Source: SOIA01 sp050116035 (GTDB taxonomy: Bacteria > Acidobacteriota > Aminicenantia > Aminicenantales > Aminicenantaceae). From it: a DNA stretch of 8,759 nt. Each line of letters opens with the position of its first letter. Position 1 is the stretch's first letter. The translations under genes were made by a program, and so were the position numbers. The notes below the pieces were generated by a model. It saw only the letters and a program-made list of their open reading frames with translations, was not told the origin of the DNA and made no database searches. Positions 1-7,538 of the stretch are shown in pieces. The stretch is from NCBI GenBank assembly GCA_050116035.1, contig JASFPJ010000122.1, positions 1-8,759 of the forward strand, in the 5' to 3' direction.

Positions 1-45
1 TTTTCCCCCAGCGAGTCAAAAGTGGCTCGGTTTCAGGCTTCGCTC

Positions 46-66
46 TCCTCACCTCAGCGGTGAGGA
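46..66. repeat. Perfect stem-loop, 8-bp stem
   Basis: TCCTCACC and GGTGAGGA pair perfectly around a five-base loop (TCAGC). No T-run follows on either strand, so it is not a standard intrinsic terminator. It may be part of a structured repeat or RNA element. Confidence 0.5.
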
Positions 67-116
67 ACCATGCCCGCTCCGCCCTCAAACGGTTTTCTCA
101 CCCACTGCCCTTCGCT

Positions 117-134
117 TATCCTTTGGGAAGGATA
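117..134. repeat. Perfect stem-loop, 7-bp stem
   Basis: TATCCTT and AAGGATA pair perfectly around a TGGG loop. It lies about 50 bases from the stem-loop at 46-66. No T-run follows on either strand, which argues against a simple terminator. Confidence 0.45.
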
Positions 135-260
135 TGGAGGGAATGGCGTTAAAAATCCGACTGGAGCAAAGGAATTTCCCTGCCGTTCCGACGCTGTAGG
201 TTACCCACATACTTCAATAGCTTTGTTTTTGGGTGACAGGGATTCTGAGGGTGAAGAGGA

Positions 261-2267
261 TCAAGTTGAAGGTTCGCTAGGGAAAGAAGGCTTCTTTTTC
301 TCTCCAAAAAGAGCCTGTTCCACCACCTCGGCAATATCCAATATTTTCAGTTCATCCTCCATTTCCTTATCTTTGATCGCATCGTCGAACATTGTCACAC
401 AGAACGGACAGGCAGTCGCGATCCACTCCGGGTTGGTGGTCAGGGCATCTTCTAAGCGGTGGATGTTGATTCGTTTTCCGATTTTTTCATCCATCCACAT
501 CCAGCCTCCTCCGGCTCCACAACACAGCGAGTCGATTTTGGAATGTTTCATCTCTCTGATGTCCAGGGAATTCATGGATTTCAAGATTTCTCTTGGGGGC
601 TCGTAGATTCCGCTATAGCGTCCAAGATAACAGGGATCATGGTAAGTCAGTCTTTTGTTCAGAGGATGGTCGAATTGGAGGCCTCCGTTCTGGATGGTCT
701 TCTGCAGGAATTCGGTATGGTGGACAACATCACAGGTGAATCCGAGCTGTGGATACTCGACTTTGAGGGTGTTGTAACAATGGGGGCAGGAGGTGAGTAT
801 CTTTTTTATGTTGTAACGCTTGAATGTTTCGATGTTGGTTTGAGCCAGAATCTGGTACAGGTACTCATTGCCCACACGACGGGCCGGGTCGCCGCAGCAT
901 CCTTCTTCCATCCCTAAGATAGCGAACTGGACACCGAGGTGATTTAGGATTCTTGTTATAGCCTCTGTCACTTTCTTGTTGCGGTCATCATAGGAACGGA
1001 TGCATCCCACAAAGAACAGAAAATCGATCTCTTTGCCAGGTGTGTCTGACAGGATAGGAACATCGAGTTCTTTCACCCAGTCTGCACGGGCATCGCGTCC
1101 CATTCCCCATGGATTCGAATTGTTTTCCAGACCCTTGAAGGCTGTTGTGAGTTCCTCTGGAAACTTGCTCTCCATGAGTACCTGATACCGCCGCATATCC
1201 ACGATCTTGTCGACATGTTCGATGTAGACCGGACAGTGTTCCATACAGGAACGGCAAGTGGTGCATGCCCAGAGCTCATCTTCCTGTATAATGCTGCCTG
1301 CCAGCGGAGGAAGCTCCTCCAATTCGTTCCCTGTCTTTTTCGCTTTTATGATTTGAGGAACCCTCAAAGACATATGGTCTTTTAAATCATTGATGATTTT
1401 CTTCGGGGAGAGAGGTTTGTCTGTCAAGTGGGCGGGACAACTATCCTGGCACCGCCCACAGCGGGTGCAGGCATCGAGATCCATGAGCTGCTTCCATGTG
1501 AACTCCTCTATTTTAGACACTCCGAAGCTCTCCGCTTCTTCATCCTCCAGGTCCAGATAAGAAAGGATTCCCTTGGGTTCGAGAGATCGAAAGAGCATGT
1601 TCATCGGGGAGCTGATGATATGGAAAAGTCTAGAGTAGGGGATGGTGGCGATTGTGGCCAGAACAAGGAAAAAATGAATCCTGAACACAATCATTGCCAT
1701 GAAGGCTTTGGTATTCGTATTCAGGTCAAACATATTGATGAATGCAGCGAGCGAGTTCCCTATGGGTGCCCAGGCAGTCACGTCTTTCCCGATCACAGAT
1801 ACTCTCAAACCTTCGAGAAAAATGCCGGTTAGAAAGATGAACAGGATAAGAACCAGAGTGCTCAAGTCATCAGCGCGGTTGTCAAGGCGCGGTGGACGGG
1901 TGACATAACGCCGGTACATCAGCAGGATTATGCCCGCGAGGGCTGCGAGCGCGATCAAGTCGAGGACAAGTGAGAGAGGGCGCGCAAGCCAGGGGGGAAG
2001 AGTGAACATAAACTGCGCGATGATAATCACAATAAAGGGTATCAAAAAGCCGATGAATAAGAAAAGATGGAGGAGCCCCGGATATAAATCCTGTAAAATT
2101 CTCCGGTGGGCGATTCCTTCCCACAAAAAGGATTTTATTCTCGTTCCCAATCTGCCGGATGTCTCTATATTTTTGCCCTCACGCCACAGTCGAAACCTCC
2201 GATTCAATCCAAAGACAAAGACAACGAAGGCAACAAGAATGAAAAAAATATCAAAGGTCTTAATCAT
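261..2267 (-). CDS. NarI-like cytochrome b fused to HdrD/DsrK-like CCG iron-sulfur reductase
   Basis: This 668-residue protein has two halves. The first is a five-helix NarI/DsrM-like membrane domain (about 3-21, 64-88, 97-117, 136-158, 188-212) with candidate haem b ligands H54, H67, H198 and H216. Next come two [4Fe-4S] sites (C267/270/273/277 and C335/338/341/345). Two complete CCG domains follow: C422, C457-C458, C494, C497 (CX34CCX35CXXC) and C546, C582-C583, C620, C623 (CX35CCX36CXXC). Such domains bind noncubane [4Fe-4S] clusters in heterodisulfide reductase HdrB/HdrD. The same pairing occurs as separate proteins in DsrMK and TmcCB, and as fusions in Emo-type EtfAB:menaquinone oxidoreductases. 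The soluble half should face the cytoplasm and exchange electrons with menaquinone through haem b. No etfAB is visible, so the cytoplasmic partner is unknown. The start has only a weak purine-rich binding site (AGAAGAG). All cluster ligands are intact. The gene ends in a charged tail and TGA. Confidence 0.92.
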   Translation of the reverse strand: MIKTFDIFFILVAFVVFVFGLNRRFRLWREGKNIETSGRLGTRIKSFLWEGIAHRRILQDLYPGLLHLFLFIGFLIPFIVIIIAQFMFTLPPWLARPLSLVLDLIALAALAGIILLMYRRYVTRPPRLDNRADDLSTLVLILFIFLTGIFLEGLRVSVIGKDVTAWAPIGNSLAAFINMFDLNTNTKAFMAMIVFRIHFFLVLATIATIPYSRLFHIISSPMNMLFRSLEPKGILSYLDLEDEEAESFGVSKIEEFTWKQLMDLDACTRCGRCQDSCPAHLTDKPLSPKKIINDLKDHMSLRVPQIIKAKKTGNELEELPPLAGSIIQEDELWACTTCRSCMEHCPVYIEHVDKIVDMRRYQVLMESKFPEELTTAFKGLENNSNPWGMGRDARADWVKELDVPILSDTPGKEIDFLFFVGCIRSYDDRNKKVTEAITRILNHLGVQFAILGMEEGCCGDPARRVGNEYLYQILAQTNIETFKRYNIKKILTSCPHCYNTLKVEYPQLGFTCDVVHHTEFLQKTIQNGGLQFDHPLNKRLTYHDPCYLGRYSGIYEPPREILKSMNSLDIREMKHSKIDSLCCGAGGGWMWMDEKIGKRINIHRLEDALTTNPEWIATACPFCVTMFDDAIKDKEMEDELKILDIAEVVEQALFGEKKKPSFPSEPST

Positions 2268-2324
2268 ACTCTTCTATTTCTCATAAGACTTTCAGAATTC
2301 ATCAGACATGTTCAGCACCCTTCT

Positions 2325-2915
2325 TTAGCGAGTTTTTCCGGGGGCCAGCATGACATCGTGACAATTCAGGCATTTTTGGTTCTTCGGCGGGCCCTCGAAT
2401 TCCCTGATATGGCATTCAAGACACTCTGTAACAGTGGGACGGTTGGTGCTTTCACTCATGTATTCATGTCCTGCGCTCCGGTGACAGTCCACGCATTCCA
2501 GACCCTCATCACGGTGATAACGGTGATTGAACTGGATCACCTTTTTTTTAACCTTGTAATTGAGTTCGAGAACATCTAAATGGCAGTCCAGACATCTTTG
2601 GGAAGTGAGCTCATCATCTGCTAGATATTCCGGAGGCGCCAGTTGGTTGCGGTAGTGCTGGAAAACATTCCATCCTTCAGGCGTAAATTTGAATCCTGGG
2701 GAATGACACTGGTAGCAGCTCGTTTGATCCGGAGGATGTCCGTTTGATTGTCTCCATAACTCTGAGAGTTCAGGATGACACTGTCGGCAGACGCGTTCGC
2801 TTGTGGCTGAGTAACGGACGAGGAAAGCCGTCACATACCCCGCACTGATCAGGAGGATGAGAATGAAGAGCGTAAACAGCAGCCGGAATTTTTTTTTGAA
2901 TTTTCGAGTACTCAT
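2325..2915 (-). CDS. NapC/NrfH-like membrane-anchored hexaheme cytochrome c
   Basis: This 196-residue protein has a basic N-terminus, one uncleaved-looking membrane anchor (about 11-33) and six CxxCH haem motifs, at 43-47, 67-71, 108-112, 141-145, 165-169 and 182-186. The first pair with the intervening S-N-G-H resembles the NapC/NirT/NrfH quinol dehydrogenase fold, which usually has four haems; here there are six in a compact periplasmic domain. Additional histidines (for example H60, H87, H131, H134, H150) could serve as distal ligands. Members of this family pass electrons between the quinol pool and periplasmic partners. Its placement between the propeller and the NarI-HdrD fusion suggests it links the two redox modules. 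GAGG lies about 5 bases before the ATG. The gene starts 1 base after the propeller stop and ends 57 bases before the next start. Confidence 0.93.
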   Translation of the reverse strand: MSTRKFKKKFRLLFTLFILILLISAGYVTAFLVRYSATSERVCRQCHPELSELWRQSNGHPPDQTSCYQCHSPGFKFTPEGWNVFQHYRNQLAPPEYLADDELTSQRCLDCHLDVLELNYKVKKKVIQFNHRYHRDEGLECVDCHRSAGHEYMSESTNRPTVTECLECHIREFEGPPKNQKCLNCHDVMLAPGKTR

Positions 2916-2916
2916 C

Positions 2917-4191
2917 TTACCTCACATCAATCTGCAGCAGGTATATTTCAGGAGTATCTTTTCCCGAAGGAGGTCCCACAAGCAGGACTCTGTCTCCTTT
3001 GAAACTCATGATACGCGGCCCCCAGAATGCGGGGTGGCGAGGAAAGTCCATGGGAGTGATTCCCTGGATATAGCCTGGAGTGCCCTCGTCAAACGCCTTC
3101 ATTTCCTTGCCGGTTTGGAAATCGAATACCATACCTTTATACACATGTTTATACAGGATGTAGCGGCCGTTTCCGGAAAGGTCATAAAGCTCAATCCTGG
3201 GGCTAACGTTGGATTCGAGATATTTCAATCCTGACCCGTCAGTATGAATCGAATATGTTCCCATCCCCTGTTCTTTTTTTCCGGTATAATAGAAGACAAC
3301 AGTCTTCCCGCTGTCGCTGATGTCTGCCAGGCTAAACCAGCGGTCGTGAAAATCGGTTATCCGCTTCAATGCCCGGCCATCCCAACCCACGGTGTACAGG
3401 TCATAATCGGTCTTGTTTTCTGAGGATTGAGCTCCGAACACGAGAGTCTCCCCGTTTCCACTCAAGCAAAACGACCATCCCCCTCCGAGAAGCGGGCGCC
3501 GGGGAAAAGAGGTCCACTCCCATTCTGTCCCGTTGAAATCCGGACAGATGATTGTTCGTTGTTTTTCGTCCGTGATGTCGAGGAGCACGATTCCGCTCGG
3601 ACTGCCGTATCTCCTCGGGCCCAGATGACCTTTGAGCAGACAGGCGATACGATTTCCTTCTCTGTCCACGACATAATTGGAAATCCGTTCCCACGCTGTG
3701 CTTGTAAACTCCAGTGACTGCATATCTTTTTCTTTTAAGGATTCAATCGGGAAGGAGAATACTCTCAGGTTGGAACCGTCGGTATTGACGACGCCCAAAT
3801 AGTGGTCCAGGATGTTTTCAGGTTCTCCCAGACTCAACGAGAAGACAGCCACCTGTCCGTTTCCGCTGAGGAGGGGAGGTTTGGAACCGACCAATAGGGG
3901 AATGTTCTCGTACGGAGGAAGTGCCATCTTCGTCCCGCTCCGGAAAAGCTCCTTTTCTTTTCCGCTTTCGACATCCATGACCATCACAGCCTTGGTTGTT
4001 GTTTCGCCCTCTTTGATTTCCAATAAATAAAGCATCAATCGTCCGTCATCACTCAAGCACGGATACTCCACCACATTGTTCCCTGAAAATGTTAGTCTTC
4101 TTATTTCATTGCCGTTGGCGTTGGTTATGAGTGATGCCATCAACCCGAAGAAGATAAAGGCAGCGGCAATCGAGGTGTGATTTTTTATCAT
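2917..4191 (-). CDS. Secreted TolB/PD40-type beta-propeller protein of unknown role
   Basis: This 424-residue protein has an N-terminal Sec signal peptide (hydrophobic core about 7-24, cleavage probably near 25-27). Recurrent strand motifs of the type L-S-G-N-G-x-x-x-x-F follow, at about 46-56, 108-118, 176-186, 242-252, 290-301, 337-347 and a weaker one at 394-405. This is the PD40/WD40-like repeat seen in TolB and in oligopeptidase-type propellers, and it implies six or seven blades in the periplasm. No peptidase domain, haem motif, metal-binding cysteine cluster or membrane anchor follows, so the protein is a bare propeller. A strong AGGAGG lies 9 bases before the ATG and begins inside the Mo-family stop codon. 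The stop is 1 base from the next cytochrome start. The position inside a redox operon suggests a scaffold, assembly factor or docking protein, but no function can be assigned. Confidence 0.87.
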   Translation of the reverse strand: MIKNHTSIAAAFIFFGLMASLITNANGNEIRRLTFSGNNVVEYPCLSDDGRLMLYLLEIKEGETTTKAVMVMDVESGKEKELFRSGTKMALPPYENIPLLVGSKPPLLSGNGQVAVFSLSLGEPENILDHYLGVVNTDGSNLRVFSFPIESLKEKDMQSLEFTSTAWERISNYVVDREGNRIACLLKGHLGPRRYGSPSGIVLLDITDEKQRTIICPDFNGTEWEWTSFPRRPLLGGGWSFCLSGNGETLVFGAQSSENKTDYDLYTVGWDGRALKRITDFHDRWFSLADISDSGKTVVFYYTGKKEQGMGTYSIHTDGSGLKYLESNVSPRIELYDLSGNGRYILYKHVYKGMVFDFQTGKEMKAFDEGTPGYIQGITPMDFPRHPAFWGPRIMSFKGDRVLLVGPPSGKDTPEIYLLQIDVR

Positions 4192-4200
4192 TTTCTTTGG

Positions 4201-4206
4201 CCTCCT
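4201..4206 (-). promoter_or_regulatory. Consensus Shine-Dalgarno for the propeller gene, overlapping the Mo-family stop
   Basis: The minus strand reads AGGAGG nine bases before the ATG at 4191. Its first A is the last base of the TAA stop of the Mo-family gene. It is the best Shine-Dalgarno match in the window and implies efficient, coupled translation of the propeller protein. Confidence 0.75.
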
Positions 4207-6518
4207 TATATCTTCTCGATTCGGACCACTGTGTCTTTTAAACCCAAGCCTCCACCGTTCGGATCATGGTGCGTCTCGATTATCCCCATCGGGTTCACAC
4301 CATTCCCTTTTTGATCCCACCAGATGAGAGAAGTATCCCTATCTTTGCTCTTGAATCTTCTGCTTCTGGCCACATTCCCCACCGCCGTGTGCCCTAAACC
4401 TTCAGCAAGGGCCACGGATTCAGGATGGATTCGACTGGTTGTGAGGGCCTTGGTGGTTAATGAGCCCTTTTTCGATATAACACGTATCCTGTCACCATTT
4501 TTGATTCTCAGCTGGCCAGCGACTCCTTTATTGATCCACAGACAGTTTTCGTGGAGCATCTCCCGAACCCATTTGCTGTTGGCTGTTCCTCTTCCCATGA
4601 GATTGGGTTTGAAAGTGGTGAGGATGAACTCATCATCCTTTTTATGTTTGTGCGATGAGATCGCCTGATAGTGGAGTAAAGGAGTGCTGCCTTCCTGTTT
4701 TAGAATCCTTGACTGTATTTTGATCTTCGGGATTTTCAGGGAGTTGCTCCTCTTGTTTTTTTCGGGATGGGAATTCTTTTTTGATGAGTGGTTGACCCAG
4801 AATCCATTTTTTTTCAGGCTTTCTAGACCTCCATGGATTCCGTAGCCAGGTATTTCCTTTGAAACATAGTCTTGTGTATCCTGGAATGGAAGTTTGTTCG
4901 AAACATTTCTTCCGATCCGACGGGCCAGTTCCAGGCACATGTTTCCGATTTCAACCGCTTCACCCATGGGTTGAAAAGAGGGCTCAAGGAGTTTTCCGAC
5001 ATCAAAAGCCGGCGACCGTAAGGCCCTGGCTGGGCTCAGTAAAGAAACAACCGGCTGTCTGATGTTAAGGATGGGAATGCCTTCCAAAGAAGGAGCACTG
5101 TTCAGCCCCCATCCCTCAAGATAGGTGGCCGCGGGAAGGACAACATCAGCCAGCATGGCTGTTTCAGTCAGGTGAGTATCCATGACAACGAGGAGGGGAA
5201 CAGCTTTATCGTCTTTCAGGAGACGAGCTGCTGATTGACAGTCAGGTTCGCTGTACGCGGGATTGGAGAGATAGACGAAATAGGTGTCAATTCGAGCATG
5301 GGTCTGCTCGAGTTCTTGAACTCCCCTGATTGTGTTCCCAGGGTTCGATAGGATGGGCTGGGACTGTCTTTCTTTATCCAGCTGACGGCCAGGGAACCTT
5401 GGGAAGAAAAGCCCTCCTTCTTTCTCGAGATTTCCGACAAGCCAGTTCAAGAGGGAAACACACATTGCATTCTGAGTTCCGTTCTCATGGTCGGTTATTC
5501 CTCCCCCGAAAATGGCCACGGACGGTTTCTGTGTGGCAAATTCTATTGCTAATCGTTCGATATCTGAAGCATTGACTCCGCTCTCTCTTTCGGCAGACTG
5601 AAGGGAGTAAGGAGAGAGGAGGCTCTTGAGATTCGATAGAGTGAAATTTGTTTTATTTTCTATAAAATCTGAGTCAGCTAATCCTTTATCAACGATCGTT
5701 TTGGCCAAGGCTAGGGCGACGATACCATCGGTTCCTGCCTTGATGGGATACCAGGAGTCGCATTTTGCGGCTGTCTCGGACAACCGCACATCGAACGTGA
5801 TAAGCTTTGTGCCTTTTTCCATCCTGGCATGGACAAGCCTCCGGGCAAAGCCGATGAAAAGATCATGGTTCGAAAAAGGATTGGCACCGAAATTGAGAAC
5901 AGTCCGACTGTTTCCGACATCTTCGATAAGCGCAGGAAAATCGAGCATGGATGAGAAGGCCGCCCTTCGGTTGAGATTCTTCAAGACGTTCCTGTCGATA
6001 ATTCGGGGAGTCCCAAGAGATGCGAGAAACCTGTCGAATAAGGAATCGTCCTGTCCTTTATCAATCACGAATTCGGAAATTCTGTTCTCTGCCATCATAT
6101 CTCGAATGCGGTCACTGAGAGTGGAATACGCTTCATCCCAGCTGATTTGGGTCCAGGCCCCACTTCCGCGAGTGCCTTTTCTTTTTAAAGGATGGAGGAG
6201 GCGTTCGGTGTCGTTGACCAGGTTGATTCCGGCGATTCCCTTTGCACAAATTCCTCCCCGGTTGTTGGGATGGTTTGGATTACCGAGAATCTGAACCAGT
6301 CGATCCCCATCCAGGTAGGCCATAATGCCACATCCGGCCGGGCACTGTTCACAGGTTGTTGGGATGGCGCGAAGTGATTTCAGAGAGGTTCTGGAAACAG
6401 CTGTAATCTTATCATTGGTTTGGACCTTTCCGATGGATCCAAAACCGGCAGCGGTTCCCGCCACCCAGGCTAACCCAGACTTCATGAATTTTCGTCTGGA
6501 GATTCCTTTTCTTTTCAT
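4206..6518 (-). CDS. Tat-exported molybdopterin oxidoreductase-family large subunit (Psr/Qrc-like), Mo-ligand position atypical
   Basis: With the ATG at 6518 the protein has 770 residues, close to PsrA/PhsA length. It opens with a twin-arginine signal (SRRKFMK at 7-13, then a hydrophobic stretch), so it is exported folded to the periplasm. A [4Fe-4S] site follows: C56, C59, C63 and C91 (CX2CX3CX27C). Molybdopterin-oxidoreductase body motifs appear next (for example LADVVLPAATYLEG). A Lys-rich linker (about 570-602) leads to a C-terminal dinucleotide-binding domain (about 627-770). Where the family ligand is expected (about 177-181, N-V-L-K-N) there is no Cys, Sec, Ser or Asp. An upstream in-frame ATG at 6572 lies inside the NrfD gene and would place 18 extra residues before the Tat motif, so it is less likely. 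The upstream Fe-S and NrfD subunits make this the periplasmic head of a Psr/Qrc-like complex. It could be a catalyst for an unknown substrate or, like QrcB, an electron-transfer subunit without active molybdenum. Confidence 0.9.
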   Translation of the reverse strand: MKRKGISRRKFMKSGLAWVAGTAAGFGSIGKVQTNDKITAVSRTSLKSLRAIPTTCEQCPAGCGIMAYLDGDRLVQILGNPNHPNNRGGICAKGIAGINLVNDTERLLHPLKRKGTRGSGAWTQISWDEAYSTLSDRIRDMMAENRISEFVIDKGQDDSLFDRFLASLGTPRIIDRNVLKNLNRRAAFSSMLDFPALIEDVGNSRTVLNFGANPFSNHDLFIGFARRLVHARMEKGTKLITFDVRLSETAAKCDSWYPIKAGTDGIVALALAKTIVDKGLADSDFIENKTNFTLSNLKSLLSPYSLQSAERESGVNASDIERLAIEFATQKPSVAIFGGGITDHENGTQNAMCVSLLNWLVGNLEKEGGLFFPRFPGRQLDKERQSQPILSNPGNTIRGVQELEQTHARIDTYFVYLSNPAYSEPDCQSAARLLKDDKAVPLLVVMDTHLTETAMLADVVLPAATYLEGWGLNSAPSLEGIPILNIRQPVVSLLSPARALRSPAFDVGKLLEPSFQPMGEAVEIGNMCLELARRIGRNVSNKLPFQDTQDYVSKEIPGYGIHGGLESLKKNGFWVNHSSKKNSHPEKNKRSNSLKIPKIKIQSRILKQEGSTPLLHYQAISSHKHKKDDEFILTTFKPNLMGRGTANSKWVREMLHENCLWINKGVAGQLRIKNGDRIRVISKKGSLTTKALTTSRIHPESVALAEGLGHTAVGNVARSRRFKSKDRDTSLIWWDQKGNGVNPMGIIETHHDPNGGGLGLKDTVVRIEKI

Positions 6519-6533
6519 TCCTGCATACCTTTT
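6519..6533 (-). promoter_or_regulatory. Ribosome binding region supporting the internal start of the Mo-family subunit
   Basis: On the minus strand AAAAGG ends 9 bases before the ATG at 6518, and a second AGGA directly abuts that ATG. The region overlaps the NrfD stop codon, giving a coupled junction. It supports beginning the protein immediately before the Tat motif rather than at the ATG at 6572. Confidence 0.5.
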
Positions 6534-7428
6534 ATAATAAGGGGATAAATTCTCCTGCAGCGACAACCACATAGCGCATGAAGAAGATTCCCACGACGAC
6601 CAGGATGGAGGAGATAATCACTGTTGTTAGCGTCCGGAAGCGGGGAACAACCAGGAGGATGAAGGGGATTATTTTTCCCAAGAGGTTCTCGATGAGGAGA
6701 AACATAATGCTGAATCTTCCTCCCAAAATCAAATGGGCTGCGGCTTGGGCGTCTGAATGAGAAATCATGAGGACAAGAAGGTCACTCCCCACAAGAAAGA
6801 GGTCGAACACAATCATCCAGGCCAGCAATTTCCCGAGGTTCATCAGGAGTTCCAGGTCTATCTTTTTCGACTTTGAGAAGAAGCGGTCTTTAATCCAGAC
6901 AACGAGAATCATGAGGGCGATTCCGGATACAATGGCTGAGGCCAAAAAGAGGATGGGCATCAGAGCGGTGTTCCAAAGAGCTCTGGCTTTCCCGAATGCC
7001 AGGATGAATCCAGTGTATCCATGCACGGATATGGCCAGAGGAATTCCGATGAATCCAAATATCCGCGTCAACTTCATGTTTTCTTTGAACATGAAGTATC
7101 CGTATATGATGCAGTTTATCGGATAGAGGACCAGAAGGAACGATCCCCAGGTGATCGGGGAAGACATGTTCAGATAGACAAAGAGGTGCCACGCTCGATG
7201 GGGCATCCCGATGTGGATGAGAAGGAAGAATGGAGCGATGACCAGGAGGAGAGTGGCGAGGACGACACCGACTTTGCCGATGGCTTTGTACTGATTCATT
7301 CCGAAGCCATAGGCCAGAGTAGAAAGGATGAAAGATCCGGCGCTCAGTCCAGTGAGGTAGAAGTACATGGCAATATTGAAGCCGAACGCTTCCTGGTGAA
7401 ATATGTTGTATAAAACTTGGGTATCCAC
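6532..7428 (-). CDS. NrfD/PsrC-family quinone-binding membrane subunit
   Basis: This very hydrophobic protein has eight predicted membrane helices, about 16-42, 50-74, 92-113, 120-146, 155-178, 194-224, 238-261 and 266-291, counted from the start chosen here. That count and the opening segment (YFYLTGLSAGSF) fit the NrfD/PsrC family. Members bind menaquinone near the periplasmic face and exchange electrons with the four-cluster Fe-S subunit encoded upstream; some also move protons. I place the start at a GTG (7428) because AAGGAG lies 4 bases before it. The frame stays open back to an ATG at 7482 (316 residues), but that ATG has no visible ribosome binding site and would add 18 residues ahead of an already typical N-terminus. 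Depending on the start, 110 or 56 bases separate it from the ferredoxin stop. The stop lies 13 bases before the preferred start of the Mo-family gene. Family assignment is secure; the start is less so. Confidence 0.93.
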   Translation of the reverse strand: MDTQVLYNIFHQEAFGFNIAMYFYLTGLSAGSFILSTLAYGFGMNQYKAIGKVGVVLATLLLVIAPFFLLIHIGMPHRAWHLFVYLNMSSPITWGSFLLVLYPINCIIYGYFMFKENMKLTRIFGFIGIPLAISVHGYTGFILAFGKARALWNTALMPILFLASAIVSGIALMILVVWIKDRFFSKSKKIDLELLMNLGKLLAWMIVFDLFLVGSDLLVLMISHSDAQAAAHLILGGRFSIMFLLIENLLGKIIPFILLVVPRFRTLTTVIISSILVVVGIFFMRYVVVAAGEFIPLL

Positions 7429-7432
7429 AGCT

Positions 7433-7438
7433 CTCCTT
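7433..7438 (-). promoter_or_regulatory. Shine-Dalgarno that decides the NrfD start
   Basis: The minus strand reads AAGGAG, then AGCT, then the GTG at 7428. This is a strong ribosome binding site at a usable spacing. The upstream in-frame ATG at 7482 is preceded by TATCTAGA and has no comparable purine tract. The site therefore favours the shorter 298-residue NrfD protein. Confidence 0.65.
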
Positions 7439-7538
7439 ATACGTTCAATCGATTCCGAAAACGGCGAATCCGGAAGATGCATTCTAGATACTCGATGGCA
7501 TTGGTCAGTATCATTTTTGTTATCTCGGTGCTATTCAT

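Larger units (their letters stand above)
1..260. other. Non-coding region downstream of the operon
   Basis: No convincing gene is seen on either strand; short frames here lack ribosome binding sites and family features. The leftmost 135 bases look GC-richer than the rest and contain two perfect stem-loops (46-66 and 117-134). After the last stop codon the minus strand has only a weak inverted match (ACCCA with TGGGT, about 22-base loop) and no U-run, so I do not call a terminator. The block could be an intergenic repeat or a structured 3' region. Sequence alone does not decide. Confidence 0.4.

Noticed and set aside
1..110. Possible tRNA or small RNA on the minus strand
   Set aside because: No cloverleaf, anticodon arm or T-loop could be drawn; only isolated stem-loops are seen.
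161..262. Possible intrinsic terminator after the last gene
   Set aside because: The only inverted match (ACCCA with TGGGT) has a loop of about 22 bases, a short stem and no following U-run.
70..917. Plus-strand frames 70-606 and 459-917
   Set aside because: They overlap the NarI-HdrD fusion antisense, have no family features, and their stretches mirror its conserved cysteine regions.
5626..6294. Plus-strand open frame of 222 residues
   Set aside because: It lies wholly antisense to the well-supported Mo-family subunit, has no recognisable domain, and no gene in the window runs on this strand.
6519..6572. Longer start for the Mo-family subunit at ATG 6572
   Set aside because: It lies within NrfD coding sequence and pushes the twin-arginine motif 18 residues further from the N-terminus; the ATG at 6518 sits at a normal distance from the motif and has a purine tract upstream.
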